Made by a program: the position numbers and the translations under genes. A model generated the notes under the pieces. The model was given only the letters and a program-made list of their open reading frames with translations, searched no databases and was not told where the DNA came from. A DNA stretch of 64,000 nucleotides from Actinomadura rayongensis (GTDB lineage: Bacteria; Actinomycetota; Actinomycetes; Streptosporangiales; Streptosporangiaceae), in contig NZ_WUTW01000004.1 in NCBI RefSeq assembly GCF_009831215.1, forward strand, positions 186,001 to 250,000, in the 5' to 3' direction. This document shows positions 8,701 to 16,850 of this stretch, one piece after another. Positions within the stretch are counted from its first letter, which is position 1. Every line of letters starts with the position of its first letter.

Positions 8701-8835
8701 CGGGGCCGTCCTTCCGCAAGCGCGCGGACGGCGCGCCCCGCCCGCGGTCCCGACGTCGCGCGACGTCCGGTCACGCTAGGCGGCCCATCTTAAGGAATTC
8801 TGAAGTGGATTGGTAGGAAATACTAGGGTGAGGGC

Positions 8836-9258
8836 ATGTCCGACGTCTTCACCGTGCCCGTCACCGTCCGGGGCTACGAACTCGACACGCAGGGCCACCT
8901 CAACCAGGCCGTCTACCTCCAGTACGCCGAGCACGCCCGCTGGGAGTGCCTGCGCGCGGCGGGCGTCAGCCTGGACGCGCTCCGTGCGACCGGGGCCGGG
9001 CCGGTGGTGCTGGAGACGACGGTCAAGTACCGGCGGGAGCTGCGCGGCGGGGACGCGGTGACGGTGAGCTGCCGGTTCACCGCCGAAAACGGAAAGACGT
9101 TCCGGATCGTCCAGGAGATCGTCAAGGCGGACGGGACGCTCGCGGCCGAGGTGACCGGCGTCGGCGGCCTGCTCGACCTGACCGAGCGGCGGCTCGTCCC
9201 CGACCCGGCCGGACGGCTGCGGAGCCTCGCGTCCGATCCGGCGGTGCTCGGTCTGTAG
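8836..9258 (+). CDS. Acyl-CoA thioesterase, 4HBT hotdog fold
   Basis: A 140-residue single hotdog domain starting at ATG 8836 with AGGGTGAGGG just upstream. RGYELDTQGHLNQAVYLQYAEHARW is the YbgC/4HBT signature, with Asp17 as the likely catalytic acid. FRIVQEIVKADGTLAAEVTG is the central helix-strand region. It should hydrolyse acyl-CoA thioesters in the cytoplasm; chain-length preference cannot be told. It stands alone between divergent and independent genes. Its last four codons plus stop are duplicated just downstream. Confidence 0.85.
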   Translation: MSDVFTVPVTVRGYELDTQGHLNQAVYLQYAEHARWECLRAAGVSLDALRATGAGPVVLETTVKYRRELRGGDAVTVSCRFTAENGKTFRIVQEIVKADGTLAAEVTGVGGLLDLTERRLVPDPAGRLRSLASDPAVLGL

Positions 9259-9270
9259 CTCGGTCTGTAG
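9247..9270. repeat. 12-bp tandem duplication containing the thioesterase stop codon
   Basis: CTCGGTCTGTAG occurs twice in a row. The first copy supplies the end of the thioesterase gene (Leu-Gly-Leu-stop) and the second repeats it, which looks like a recent small duplication in the 3' end. Confidence 0.85.
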
Positions 9271-9320
9271 CGGCCGTCCCGGACGGCGGACGTTCACCCG
9301 CCGACCGTAAGCTTTCCGTC

Positions 9321-9854
9321 ATGTCCCCCGGCGGTCCGCCCTGCAACTGCGTGCTGTGCCACGACTACGGCGACCGGCACCGGATGGACACGTTCCTGCT
9401 CCGGACGATCGTGCACATCAGCGAGTACGGCTGGAGCGTCGTGCTCGTCCAGCCCGGGCGCGACCGCCCCGGCTGGGCGTACACGATCGGCCTGTGGCAC
9501 AGCCACCGCACCCCCGAACTCGCGATGTTCGGCGCGGACGTCTACGAGACCGAGGAGATCCTGAACACGCTGGGCCGCGCGTCCGCCGCCGGCGCGGGCC
9601 CTCTGGACGGCGAGCGCCGCCCCGACACGGTCCGCGGCCACGACGCCGTCTTCCGCTCGGTGGACGCCCGCTGGTACCACCCGCTGTTCCCCGGCGCGGT
9701 GTCGTTCCACCGCCGCCCGCCGCTCCCCTTCCTCCAACTCGTCTGGCCCGACGAGTCGAACGCCTTCCCCTGGGACCCGGACGCCGAGCGCGACACCCAG
9801 CCCTGGACCTGGCTGCCCCCGGCCCACCACCCCCCGTCCCCCTGGCTCCCCTGA
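9321..9854 (+). CDS. DUF4262 domain protein
   Basis: A 177-residue protein starting at ATG 9321. CNCVLCHDYGDRHRMDTFLLRTIVHISEYGWSV, GWAYTIGLWHSHRTPELAMFG and the Trp/His-rich end fit DUF4262. The N-terminal Cys-x-Cys-x2-Cys could bind a metal. The function of the family is not known. The stop is 5 bp from that of a convergent membrane-protein gene. Confidence 0.75.
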   Translation: MSPGGPPCNCVLCHDYGDRHRMDTFLLRTIVHISEYGWSVVLVQPGRDRPGWAYTIGLWHSHRTPELAMFGADVYETEEILNTLGRASAAGAGPLDGERRPDTVRGHDAVFRSVDARWYHPLFPGAVSFHRRPPLPFLQLVWPDESNAFPWDPDAERDTQPWTWLPPAHHPPSPWLP

Positions 9855-9859
9855 CGGCG

Positions 9860-10255
9860 TCAGGTGCGGACGGCGGTGGCGAGGACCAGGACGAGGGTCA
9901 GGGCGGCGCCGAGGCCGTGGACGAGGACGGCGGCGGCCGGGAACGGCGCGCCGCGCGCGTGGCGGCCGTCGGGGCCGACCAGCCAGCGCGTGAACAGGAC
10001 GAAGCCCTGGAGAGCGGTCGCGACGAGGACGGCGAAGGCCGCCCAGGCGCACCAGCGCGTCCCGGCGGTCAGGTGGACGGCCCATAGCGCGAAGCCCGCC
10101 AGCGCGGCCGGGGGGTGACCGCCGAGCAGCAGCAGCGGATGGCGGGTCACCTTCGCCGCCGGGCCGCGCAGCCCGCCGTCGCGGACGAGCCGGGCCAGCA
10201 GGTGCGCGCCGGTGGCGGCCGTCAGCAGCCAGGCGATGAGCGCGGCGACGTCCAC
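9860..10255 (-). CDS. Small integral membrane protein, unknown function
   Basis: A 131-residue hydrophobic protein with GTG start 10255 and GGAGGG 6 nt upstream. Four membrane segments are likely: around residues 3-22, 40-62, 66-90 and 106-128. A short loop (TRWLVGPDGRHARGAPF) lies before the last segment. No family was recognised and there are no clear catalytic residues. Confidence 0.65.
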   Translation of the reverse strand: MDVAALIAWLLTAATGAHLLARLVRDGGLRGPAAKVTRHPLLLLGGHPPAALAGFALWAVHLTAGTRWCAWAAFAVLVATALQGFVLFTRWLVGPDGRHARGAPFPAAAVLVHGLGAALTLVLVLATAVRT

Positions 10256-10339
10256 GGCCCTCCCTCCCCGGCGGCGCCGAGGGCCAGTGTGCCGCGCGGC
10301 GGCGGCCGGGCACGGCGGTTCCGGCGAAGTCGGGGTCGA

Positions 10340-11038
10340 TCAGCGCAGCCGATACCGGAGGAAAAGGACGCCCTCATCCTCGTACACGGCGGCCGGACGT
10401 ACCGGGATCTCTTCGTCCAACGCACCCAGAAGCGGCGTGTGGTGGGTGCTTCCGTGCAGCGCGGGCGCGAGGTTGAGGCACAGCTCGTCGACCAGCCCGG
10501 CGCGCACCAGGGACGTCGTCAGCCCGGGGCCGCCCTCGCACAGCAGCCGGTCCAGCCCGTGGTCGTCGCGCAGCGCCCGCACGGCCGCGCCGAGGTCCAC
10601 CGCGTCCTCGCCCGCCACCACGACGGGCACCGGGAGCCAGCGGCCGGACAGCGCGGACGCGCACGTCACCACGAGCGTCGGCGTCTCGGCGGCGGTGAAC
10701 AGCGGCAGCGTCCAGTCCAGGTCCAGCGACCGGCTCACCACGACGATCGGCGCGGGCGGGCCGCCCCGGCGCTCCCGCAGCTCGGCGCTCAGCCGCGCCG
10801 GGCCGAGCCGCCGCGTCCGGACGGTCGACGCCCCGACGAGGATCGCCCCGGCGAGCGCGCGCAGCACCCGGAACACGCGGAAGTCGGCGGCGCCGCCGAG
10901 GCCGTCGGTCCAGCCCTCGGCGTCGGTGACCGTCCCGTCGACGCTCGCGACCATCCCGATCCGCAGCGGCGGGACGCCCGCGCCGTACTCGTCGTAGGGG
11001 TCGACGGACGCGGCGGGCGACGGGAGGAGACGGCGCAT
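10340..11038 (-). CDS. RibD C-terminal-type pyrimidine reductase / dihydrofolate-reductase-fold protein
   Basis: A 232-residue protein starting at ATG 11038. LRIGMVASVDGTVTDAEGWTDGLGGAADFRVFRVLRALAGAILVGASTVR is the RibD_C opening. LLCEGGPGLTTSLVRAGLVDELCLNLAPAL is the NADPH-fold signature of the same family. RibD_C proteins reduce the ribosylamino-pyrimidine of riboflavin synthesis, but free-standing paralogues like this one, away from rib genes, often have unassigned reductase roles. It is divergent from the DNA ligase with 64 bp between starts. Confidence 0.83.
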   Translation of the reverse strand: MRRLLPSPAASVDPYDEYGAGVPPLRIGMVASVDGTVTDAEGWTDGLGGAADFRVFRVLRALAGAILVGASTVRTRRLGPARLSAELRERRGGPPAPIVVVSRSLDLDWTLPLFTAAETPTLVVTCASALSGRWLPVPVVVAGEDAVDLGAAVRALRDDHGLDRLLCEGGPGLTTSLVRAGLVDELCLNLAPALHGSTHHTPLLGALDEEIPVRPAAVYEDEGVLFLRYRLR

Positions 11039-11102
11039 GACCTGCAAGGTTAGCCGAGCCCCGGTGCGGCGTTCTGTCGGTGGCAGGGCGCAGGATGGAC
11101 GC

Positions 11103-12185
11103 ATGGACCTGCCGATCAGCCTGCCGCTCGAACCGATGCTCGCCAAGGCCGTCGCGACGATGCCGGAGGGCGACGTCCTGTACGAGCCGAAGTGGGACGG
11201 TTTCCGGTGCATCGTCTTCCGCGACGGCGACGAGGTCGAACTCGCCAGCCGGGGCAAGAAGCCGCTGACCCGCTACTTCCCCGACGTCGTCGAGGCGGTG
11301 AAGCGCGAGCTGCCCGAGCGCTGCGTCGTGGACGGCGAGATCGTCATGCGGCACGGCACCCGGCTCGACTTCGACCGGCTCCAGCAGCGCATCCATCCGG
11401 CGGCGTCGCGGATCCGGCTGCTGGCCGAGGAGACCCCGGCGTCGTTCGTGGCGTTCGACCTGCTCGCGCTCGGCGACGAGAACCTGATGGACGTCCCGCT
11501 CGGCGAACGGCGCCGGCGGCTCACCGAGGCGCTGGCCGGCGCGAACCCGCCCGTCCACGTGACCCCGGCGTCCGACTCGCACGCGCTGGCGCTGCGGTGG
11601 TTCGAGACGTTCGAGGGCGCGGGCCTGGACGGCGTCATCGCCAAGCCCCTCGACCTGCGCTACCAGCCGGGCAAGCGGCTGATGTTCAAGGTGAAGCACG
11701 AGCGCACGGCCGACTGCGTGGTCGCGGGGTTCCGCTGGCACAAGTCCGGCCCGATCGTCGGGTCGCTGCTGCTCGGCCTCTACAACGACGACGGGCGGCT
11801 CCAGCACGTCGGCGTGTCCGCGTCGTTCACGATGAAGCGCCGCGCGGAGCTGGTGGACGAGCTGGCCCCCTACCGGATGGACGACTTCACCGGCCATCCG
11901 TGGGAGGAGTGGGCGCGGCAGTCCGAGGCCACGGCGGACCGGATGCCCGGCGCGATCTCGCGCTGGTCGGGCGGCAAGAACCTGGACTGGGTGGCGCTGC
12001 GGCCCGAGCTGGTGGTGGAGGTCGCCTACGACGCGATGGAGGGCGACCGGTTCCGGCACACGGCCAGGTTCCGCCGGTGGCGGCCCGACCGTGTGCCGGA
12101 GTCCTGCACGTACGGGCAGCTGGAGGTGCCCGTCGCCTACGACCTGGACGCGATCTTCTCCGATCCGCATCCCCGGCCGGAGTGA
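11103..12185 (+). CDS. ATP-dependent DNA ligase, LigC type
   Basis: A 360-residue protein starting at ATG 11103. EPKWDGFR gives the adenylation lysine (Lys30); RGKKPLTRYFPD, CVVDGEIV, ASFVAFDLLAL, GLDGVIAKPLDLRYQPGKR and MFKVKHERTADCVV follow as motifs Ia/III/IIIa/IV/V. The C-terminal 120 residues form the OB fold. The length and the absence of polymerase or nuclease domains fit actinobacterial LigC, a backup ligase linked with Ku/LigD end joining or base-excision repair. A separate LigD polymerase-domain gene occurs at 25364. The stop abuts the stop of convergent phoD. Confidence 0.9.
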   Translation: MDLPISLPLEPMLAKAVATMPEGDVLYEPKWDGFRCIVFRDGDEVELASRGKKPLTRYFPDVVEAVKRELPERCVVDGEIVMRHGTRLDFDRLQQRIHPAASRIRLLAEETPASFVAFDLLALGDENLMDVPLGERRRRLTEALAGANPPVHVTPASDSHALALRWFETFEGAGLDGVIAKPLDLRYQPGKRLMFKVKHERTADCVVAGFRWHKSGPIVGSLLLGLYNDDGRLQHVGVSASFTMKRRAELVDELAPYRMDDFTGHPWEEWARQSEATADRMPGAISRWSGGKNLDWVALRPELVVEVAYDAMEGDRFRHTARFRRWRPDRVPESCTYGQLEVPVAYDLDAIFSDPHPRPE

Positions 12186-13880
12186 TCAGACCGGCTGGGT
12201 CTCGTTCGCGATCGTCTCGCGGATGATCTGCTCGTCGGTGCGGCGGTCGGCGGCGCGCACCGACTCGTACGGGCGCAGGTACGTCCGGTGGACGCCGGGC
12301 ACCCGGTCGTGGATGACGAAGGTGGCCTTGGTGGACGCGGCGGCGGTGTGCGTCCGGACGGTCGGAACGGTCCGGAAGTCGGCCTTGATCTGGTCCTTGC
12401 CGATCTTCGTGATCACGTAGCCGCGCTGGTTGTTGTAGAACTTCAGGTGCGGGTTGATCTTGAGGTACGGGTGGTCGGCGGGGTCGGAGTCCCGGCCGTC
12501 GCCGCCCGAGGTGATCGACGAGCAGACCAGCTCCGACCCGACGGTCCTGGAGTGCGGGTCGTCGTAGTTCAGCTTGAGGTCGCTCGCCCAGTGCGCGTGG
12601 ACGTCGCCGGTGAGCACGACGGCGTTGCGGACCTTGGCGTTCACCCAGCCCCTGGTGATGCGGGCGCGGGACGCGACGTAGCCGTCCCAGGCGTCCATGC
12701 TGGTGATCTTGGCGGGGCCCGCGTCGCTGTCGCGCTGGGCGAAGAAGACCTGCTGGCCGAGGATGTCCCACCGGGCGGCGGACCGGCGGAAGCCGTCCAC
12801 CAGCCACTTCTCCTGCCGGGCGCCGGTGATGGACCGGCTCGTCGCCGCCGCCTCCGGGCAGTTCTTGTTGCCGTCGCCGCACGCCTGGTCGTCGCGGAAC
12901 TGGCGGGTGTCGAGCATGTGGAAGTTCGCGAGCCGTCCCCACGCGACGTTGCGGTAGAGCTGCATCCCGGCGCCGCGCGGGATCGACGTGCGGCGCAGCG
13001 GCATGTTCTCGTAGTACGCCCGGAACGCGGCGGCGCGGCGCCGGACGAAGTCGGCCGTGTTCGGGGTGTCCGATCCGGCCTCGGGGACGTCCCCGGCCCA
13101 GTTGTTCTCGACCTCGTGGTCGTCGAACACGACGAGCCAGGGCGCGACGGCGTGCGCGGCCTGGAGGTCGGCGTCGGCCTTGTACTGGGCGTGCCGCTGC
13201 CGGTAGTTGGCGAGCGTGACGGTCTCGGGCCCGGCGTGGTCGCGGACGTTGCCGCCCGGCGCCACGTAGGTGCCCTTCTTGTACTCGTACTGGTAGTCGC
13301 CGAGGTGCAGGACGAGGTCGGGGTGCTGCTCGGCGAGCCGCCGGTACGACGTGAAGTAGCCGTGCTCGTACTGGGCGCACGACACGAACGCCATCACGAG
13401 CGCGGACCCGAACGTGTCGGCGCGCGGCGCGGTGCGGGTGTGGCCGGTGCGCGAGAGGAACGTTCCGGTCTTGAACCGGTACCAGTACTGGGCGCCGGGC
13501 CGCAGGCCGTGGACCTCGACGTGGACGCTGTGCGCGGACGCGACGGACGCACCCACCGTCCCCCGCTTGACGATCTTCTTGAAGCGCGCGTCCGAGGCGA
13601 CCTGCCACTCGACGGTCACCGTGCCGGACGGCATCCCGCCGAGCCCGTTCTCGGCCAGCGGGTCGAGGGCGAGCCGGGTCCAGAGCACGAACCCGTCGGG
13701 CGCCGGGTCGCCGGACGCGACGCCGAGGGTGAACGGGTTCTTCTTCAGCGCCCGGCTGCGCAGCGGCGCGGCGTCGGCGGTTCCGGGGAGCAGGAGCGGG
13801 CCCGCCGCCGCGGTGCCCGCCGTGAGCCCGGTCGTGACGAGGAAGGATCTACGGTCGAACGACTGGGGCGTTTCGGCCAT
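12186..13880 (-). CDS. phoD: Tat-exported alkaline phosphatase D
   Basis: A 564-residue protein. ATG 13880 is chosen because it gives a compact Tat signal (FDRRSFLVTTG at 8-18, hydrophobic stretch, ADA cleavage site near 37); an in-frame ATG at 13913 only adds 11 residues. An N-terminal PhoD_N Ig-like domain (FTLGVASGDPAPDGFVLWTRL) precedes the metallophosphatase core. FVSCAQYEHGYF, HLGDYQYEY, VFDDHEVENNW and LTGDVHAHW carry metal ligands. It should release phosphate from phosphodiesters and monoesters outside the membrane with Ca/Fe. Phosphate-dependent control by PhoP would be usual, but no clear PHO box was seen. Confidence 0.92.
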   Translation of the reverse strand: MAETPQSFDRRSFLVTTGLTAGTAAAGPLLLPGTADAAPLRSRALKKNPFTLGVASGDPAPDGFVLWTRLALDPLAENGLGGMPSGTVTVEWQVASDARFKKIVKRGTVGASVASAHSVHVEVHGLRPGAQYWYRFKTGTFLSRTGHTRTAPRADTFGSALVMAFVSCAQYEHGYFTSYRRLAEQHPDLVLHLGDYQYEYKKGTYVAPGGNVRDHAGPETVTLANYRQRHAQYKADADLQAAHAVAPWLVVFDDHEVENNWAGDVPEAGSDTPNTADFVRRRAAAFRAYYENMPLRRTSIPRGAGMQLYRNVAWGRLANFHMLDTRQFRDDQACGDGNKNCPEAAATSRSITGARQEKWLVDGFRRSAARWDILGQQVFFAQRDSDAGPAKITSMDAWDGYVASRARITRGWVNAKVRNAVVLTGDVHAHWASDLKLNYDDPHSRTVGSELVCSSITSGGDGRDSDPADHPYLKINPHLKFYNNQRGYVITKIGKDQIKADFRTVPTVRTHTAAASTKATFVIHDRVPGVHRTYLRPYESVRAADRRTDEQIIRETIANETQPV

Positions 13881-14066
13881 CAGGGCGACCTTTCGGTGTC
13901 CGGGGTTGATCACCGGACAGCCTCACCAGGGCCGATGGCCAGCACATTGTGCATGGGTGTCCGCTTCCTCAACACGAGAGATCGAGTACGCGCGGACGAT
14001 GCTACGCTGAGAGTTCGTCTCGACGAGCGACAACACACCCAGCTTGATGAGGAGATTAGCAGACAT

Positions 14067-16448
14067 ATGCGAGCCGGTCAAGTCAAGCCCCCGTCCGGAA
14101 ATAATTCCGAAGCGGCCCGTGCCGCGGCCCTGGCCACCGAGCAGCAGCAGGTCGCACGTGTCTACGCCCGTCTCGACGCCGAGCGCCGCACCGCCGAGCA
14201 CGCCGTCGCGGCCGGACCCGGCCAGGGCGGCGGCGCGGGCTTCCAGGCCAAGGTGGAGCGGGAGACGGCCGTGACCGAGGCCGCGCGCCGCCTCGCCCGG
14301 CTGAACGGCGTCGAGCGCGCGCTCTGCTTCGGCCGCATCGACCACCGCGGCACCGCCGAGGAGCCCGGCGACACCTTCTACATCGGCCGGATCGGCCTGC
14401 GCGACGACGACCGCGAGCCGTTGCTCATCGATTGGCGCGCGGCGGCGGCGCGGCCCTTCTACACCGCGACCGCGAGCGACCCGGGCACGCTCGCGCGCCG
14501 CCGCCACCTGCATTTGCGCGACCGGACCGTCCGGCGCGTGGACGACGAGGTGTTCGACCTGGACGGCCTGCGCCCCGGCGACCGGTCGGCGATCGTCGGC
14601 GAGGCGGCGCTGCTGGCCGCGCTGCGCCGGGGCCGCACCGGGCGGATGGGCGACGTCGTCGCGACGATCCAGGAGGAGCAGGACCAGGTCATCCGGTCCG
14701 GGCTGCAAGGAGTGCTGGTCGTCCAGGGCGGGCCGGGCACCGGGAAGACCGTCGCGGCGCTGCACCGCGCGGCGTACCTGCTCTACACCTACCGGGACGT
14801 GCTGGAGCGGCGCGGCGTCCTGATCATCGGGCCGAACACGACGTTCCTGCGGTACATCGAGCAGGTGCTGCCGGGGCTCGGCGAGACCGACGTCGCGCTC
14901 GCGACCGTCGGGGAGCTGTACCCGGGCGTGCGGGCCGTCGCCGAGGACGCGCCCGCCGTCGCCGTCGTCAAGGGCGACGCGCGGATGGCCGGTCTGATCG
15001 AGACGGCCGTGCGGGAGCGGCAGCGCGTCCCCGACGGCGGGCTGACCGTCGACGCGGACGGGCTGACGCTGCACGCCGACGAGGACGCCTGCCGCCGCGC
15101 GCGGGACCGGGCGCGGGCGCTGCGCGCGGCGCACAACGTGCAGCGGCGGATGTTCGTCAACGAGGTCCTGGACGCGTTGGCGGCCGACCGGGCGCGGCAG
15201 TACGACGCGCTCGCCGACGAGCCGATCGAGCAGATGAAGCGGGAGGGGAACGTCCCGGCATGGCTGCTGGAGCTGATCGTCAACGCCGACGAGAACCCCA
15301 TCCTGGACCCCGAGGACGTGCGGCTGTCCAAGGAGATGCTGTGGGAGCAGCCCGCCGTCCGGTCCGCGATCGACGCGCTGTGGCCGGAGCTGACGCCCGA
15401 GCGCCTGCTGACGACCCTGTTCGCCGACCCCGCCGCGCTGCGCCAGGCGGGTGGCGCGTTCGATGCTTCCGAGCTGGAGCTGCTGCACCGCGACCCGTCC
15501 GCGCCGTGGACGGTCGCGGACGTCCCGCTGCTGGACGAGGCCGCCGAACACCTTGGGCACGACGACCCGGAGGAGCGCGCCCGCGCCCGCGCCGCCGCCG
15601 CCGAACGCGCGGCCGACGAGCGGTACGCGCGCGAGGTGCTGGAGTCGGCGGGCGTCGACGCCGACCTGGTGGACGCCGCCGAGCTGGCCGCCCGCAACGC
15701 CGACGACGGCCCGCAGCGGACGACCGCCGAGCGCGCCGCCGCCGACCGCTCGTGGGCGTACGGCCACGTGATCGTGGACGAGGCGCAGGAGCTGTCGGCG
15801 ATGGCGTGGCGCGCGGTGATGCGCCGCGTTCCCACCCGCTCTTTGACGGTCGTCGGCGATGTGGCGCAGACCGGGAGCCCGGCGGGCGCTGCGTCCTGGG
15901 GCGAGATGCTCGACCCGTACGTGCCGGGCCGCTGGCGCGAGCACCGGCTGACCGTCAACTACCGGACCCCGGCGGCGATCATGCGCCTGGCGACTCGTCT
16001 GCTCGCCCAGGTCGCCCCCGACCAGACCCCGCCGGCCCCGGTCCGCGACGACGGCCCGCCCCCGGCCCTGATCCCCGTCTCCCCCGCCGACCTCCCCACC
16101 CGTCTCCCCGAACTCGTCACCGCCGAGCTGGCCGAGATCATCAGCGAGGGCGACGACACGGCGGGCCGCCTGGCCGTCATCGTCTCCCCGGCCCACCACG
16201 CGGCCGTCCTCGCGGCCCTCCCCGAAGCCGGCGCGGGCACGACCCCCGAAGCCCTGGACGCCCCCGCCGTCGTCCTCACCCCGTCCGAGGCGAAGGGCCT
16301 CGAATTCGACTCGGTGATCGTCGTGGACCCGGCGGGGATCCTGGCGGCGTCCGCGCGCGGCGGCCAGGACCTCTATGTGGCCCTGACCCGCCCCACCCGC
16401 CGTCTGACGATCGTCCACGACGACGACCTTCCCGACGTGTTGGGCTGA
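14067..16448 (+). CDS. helD: HelD-like UvrD-family helicase, RNA polymerase recycling motor
   Basis: A 794-residue protein. ATG 14067 is chosen because the N-terminal coiled coil typical of HelD (LATEQQQVARVYARLDAER) begins 23 residues later and GAGGAG lies 12 nt upstream; an earlier ATG at 13953 is possible. GGPGTGKT (221-228) is Walker A, VIVDEAQELS Walker B, VVGDVAQTGSP motif III, and LTVNYRTP with AKGLEFDSVIV and LYVALTRPTRRL are later SF1 motifs. HelD proteins pry DNA and RNA from stalled RNA polymerase with ATP and in some actinobacteria protect against rifampicin. An AT-richer leader (13985-14066) lies in front, fitting a regulated promoter. It converges on the small STAND-partner gene over a strong hairpin. 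Confidence 0.87.
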   Translation: MRAGQVKPPSGNNSEAARAAALATEQQQVARVYARLDAERRTAEHAVAAGPGQGGGAGFQAKVERETAVTEAARRLARLNGVERALCFGRIDHRGTAEEPGDTFYIGRIGLRDDDREPLLIDWRAAAARPFYTATASDPGTLARRRHLHLRDRTVRRVDDEVFDLDGLRPGDRSAIVGEAALLAALRRGRTGRMGDVVATIQEEQDQVIRSGLQGVLVVQGGPGTGKTVAALHRAAYLLYTYRDVLERRGVLIIGPNTTFLRYIEQVLPGLGETDVALATVGELYPGVRAVAEDAPAVAVVKGDARMAGLIETAVRERQRVPDGGLTVDADGLTLHADEDACRRARDRARALRAAHNVQRRMFVNEVLDALAADRARQYDALADEPIEQMKREGNVPAWLLELIVNADENPILDPEDVRLSKEMLWEQPAVRSAIDALWPELTPERLLTTLFADPAALRQAGGAFDASELELLHRDPSAPWTVADVPLLDEAAEHLGHDDPEERARARAAAAERAADERYAREVLESAGVDADLVDAAELAARNADDGPQRTTAERAAADRSWAYGHVIVDEAQELSAMAWRAVMRRVPTRSLTVVGDVAQTGSPAGAASWGEMLDPYVPGRWREHRLTVNYRTPAAIMRLATRLLAQVAPDQTPPAPVRDDGPPPALIPVSPADLPTRLPELVTAELAEIISEGDDTAGRLAVIVSPAHHAAVLAALPEAGAGTTPEALDAPAVVLTPSEAKGLEFDSVIVVDPAGILAASARGGQDLYVALTRPTRRLTIVHDDDLPDVLG

Positions 16449-16453
16449 TCCGC

Positions 16454-16488
16454 GCGTCCCCGTCCGGCGCTCGGCCGGACGGGGACGC
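16454..16488. terminator. Bidirectional terminator hairpin between helD and the STAND partner gene
   Basis: Arms GCGTCCCCGTCCGGC (16454-16468) and GCCGGACGGGGACGC (16474-16488) form a perfect 15-bp stem with a 5-nt loop exactly between the two convergent stop codons. There is no T-tract, as is common in very GC-rich actinomycetes. Confidence 0.75.
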
Positions 16489-16833
16489 TCACGGCCACAG
16501 GTTCATCAGCGCGGCCGTCACCACGCCCCCGGCGCCGCCCTCCAGGACGGCGCGCAGCGAGTTCCCGAGCGCGCGCAGCCGTCCCCGGTCGGGCGCGGGC
16601 TCCTGCGCCTCGGCGACGATCCGCTCGGCGATCTGCCGGGCGATGTCCTCCGACGGGCCGAGGTCCAGTTCCGGCAGCCGGTCCCGGACCGTCCGCGCGA
16701 AGGCGGCCAGCGCCTCCGTGTCGTCGCCCGCCGCGTTCATGACGACGTCGTTGCCGTCGCCGACGACGATCTGCGCCCGCTGCACCGGGCCGTCGATCCG
16801 CACGCGGTGCCCGCGCGGTTCCCGCTCCGTCAT
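16489..16833 (-). CDS. Small partner of the STAND ATPase, shared N-terminal beta module
   Basis: A 114-residue protein with ATG 16833, 17 bp after the STAND gene, so co-transcribed. Residues 12-34 (RIDGPVQ then RAQIVVGDGNDVVMNA) closely match residues 8-24 of the upstream ATPase (RVDGQVVVGDYNCVINA). Residues 40-80 are helical and acidic (ALAAFARTVRDRLPELDLG), and the end (LRALGNSLRAVLEGGAGGVV) recalls helical tails of small actinomycete proteins found next to predicted NTP-dependent conflict genes. No catalytic residues are seen. It is probably an adaptor or regulator that binds the ATPase through the shared module; this is inference. Confidence 0.65.
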   Translation of the reverse strand: MTEREPRGHRVRIDGPVQRAQIVVGDGNDVVMNAAGDDTEALAAFARTVRDRLPELDLGPSEDIARQIAERIVAEAQEPAPDRGRLRALGNSLRAVLEGGAGGVVTAALMNLWP

Positions 16834-16850
16834 TCGTTGCCCTCTTCCTC

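Noticed and set aside
715-9258. Secondary-metabolite gene cluster
   Set aside because: An oxidase, a methyltransferase, a hydrolase-fold protein and a thioesterase are close together, but they lie on both strands without a core synthase, carrier protein or resistance gene.
12288-14066. Extension of helD upstream to 12288
   Set aside because: The extension is antisense to phoD and low in family similarity; HelD proteins start close to the coiled coil found just after 14067.
13914-14066. Rifampicin-associated element before helD
   Set aside because: I looked for a long inverted repeat of that type but found only a general AT-rich promoter-like stretch.
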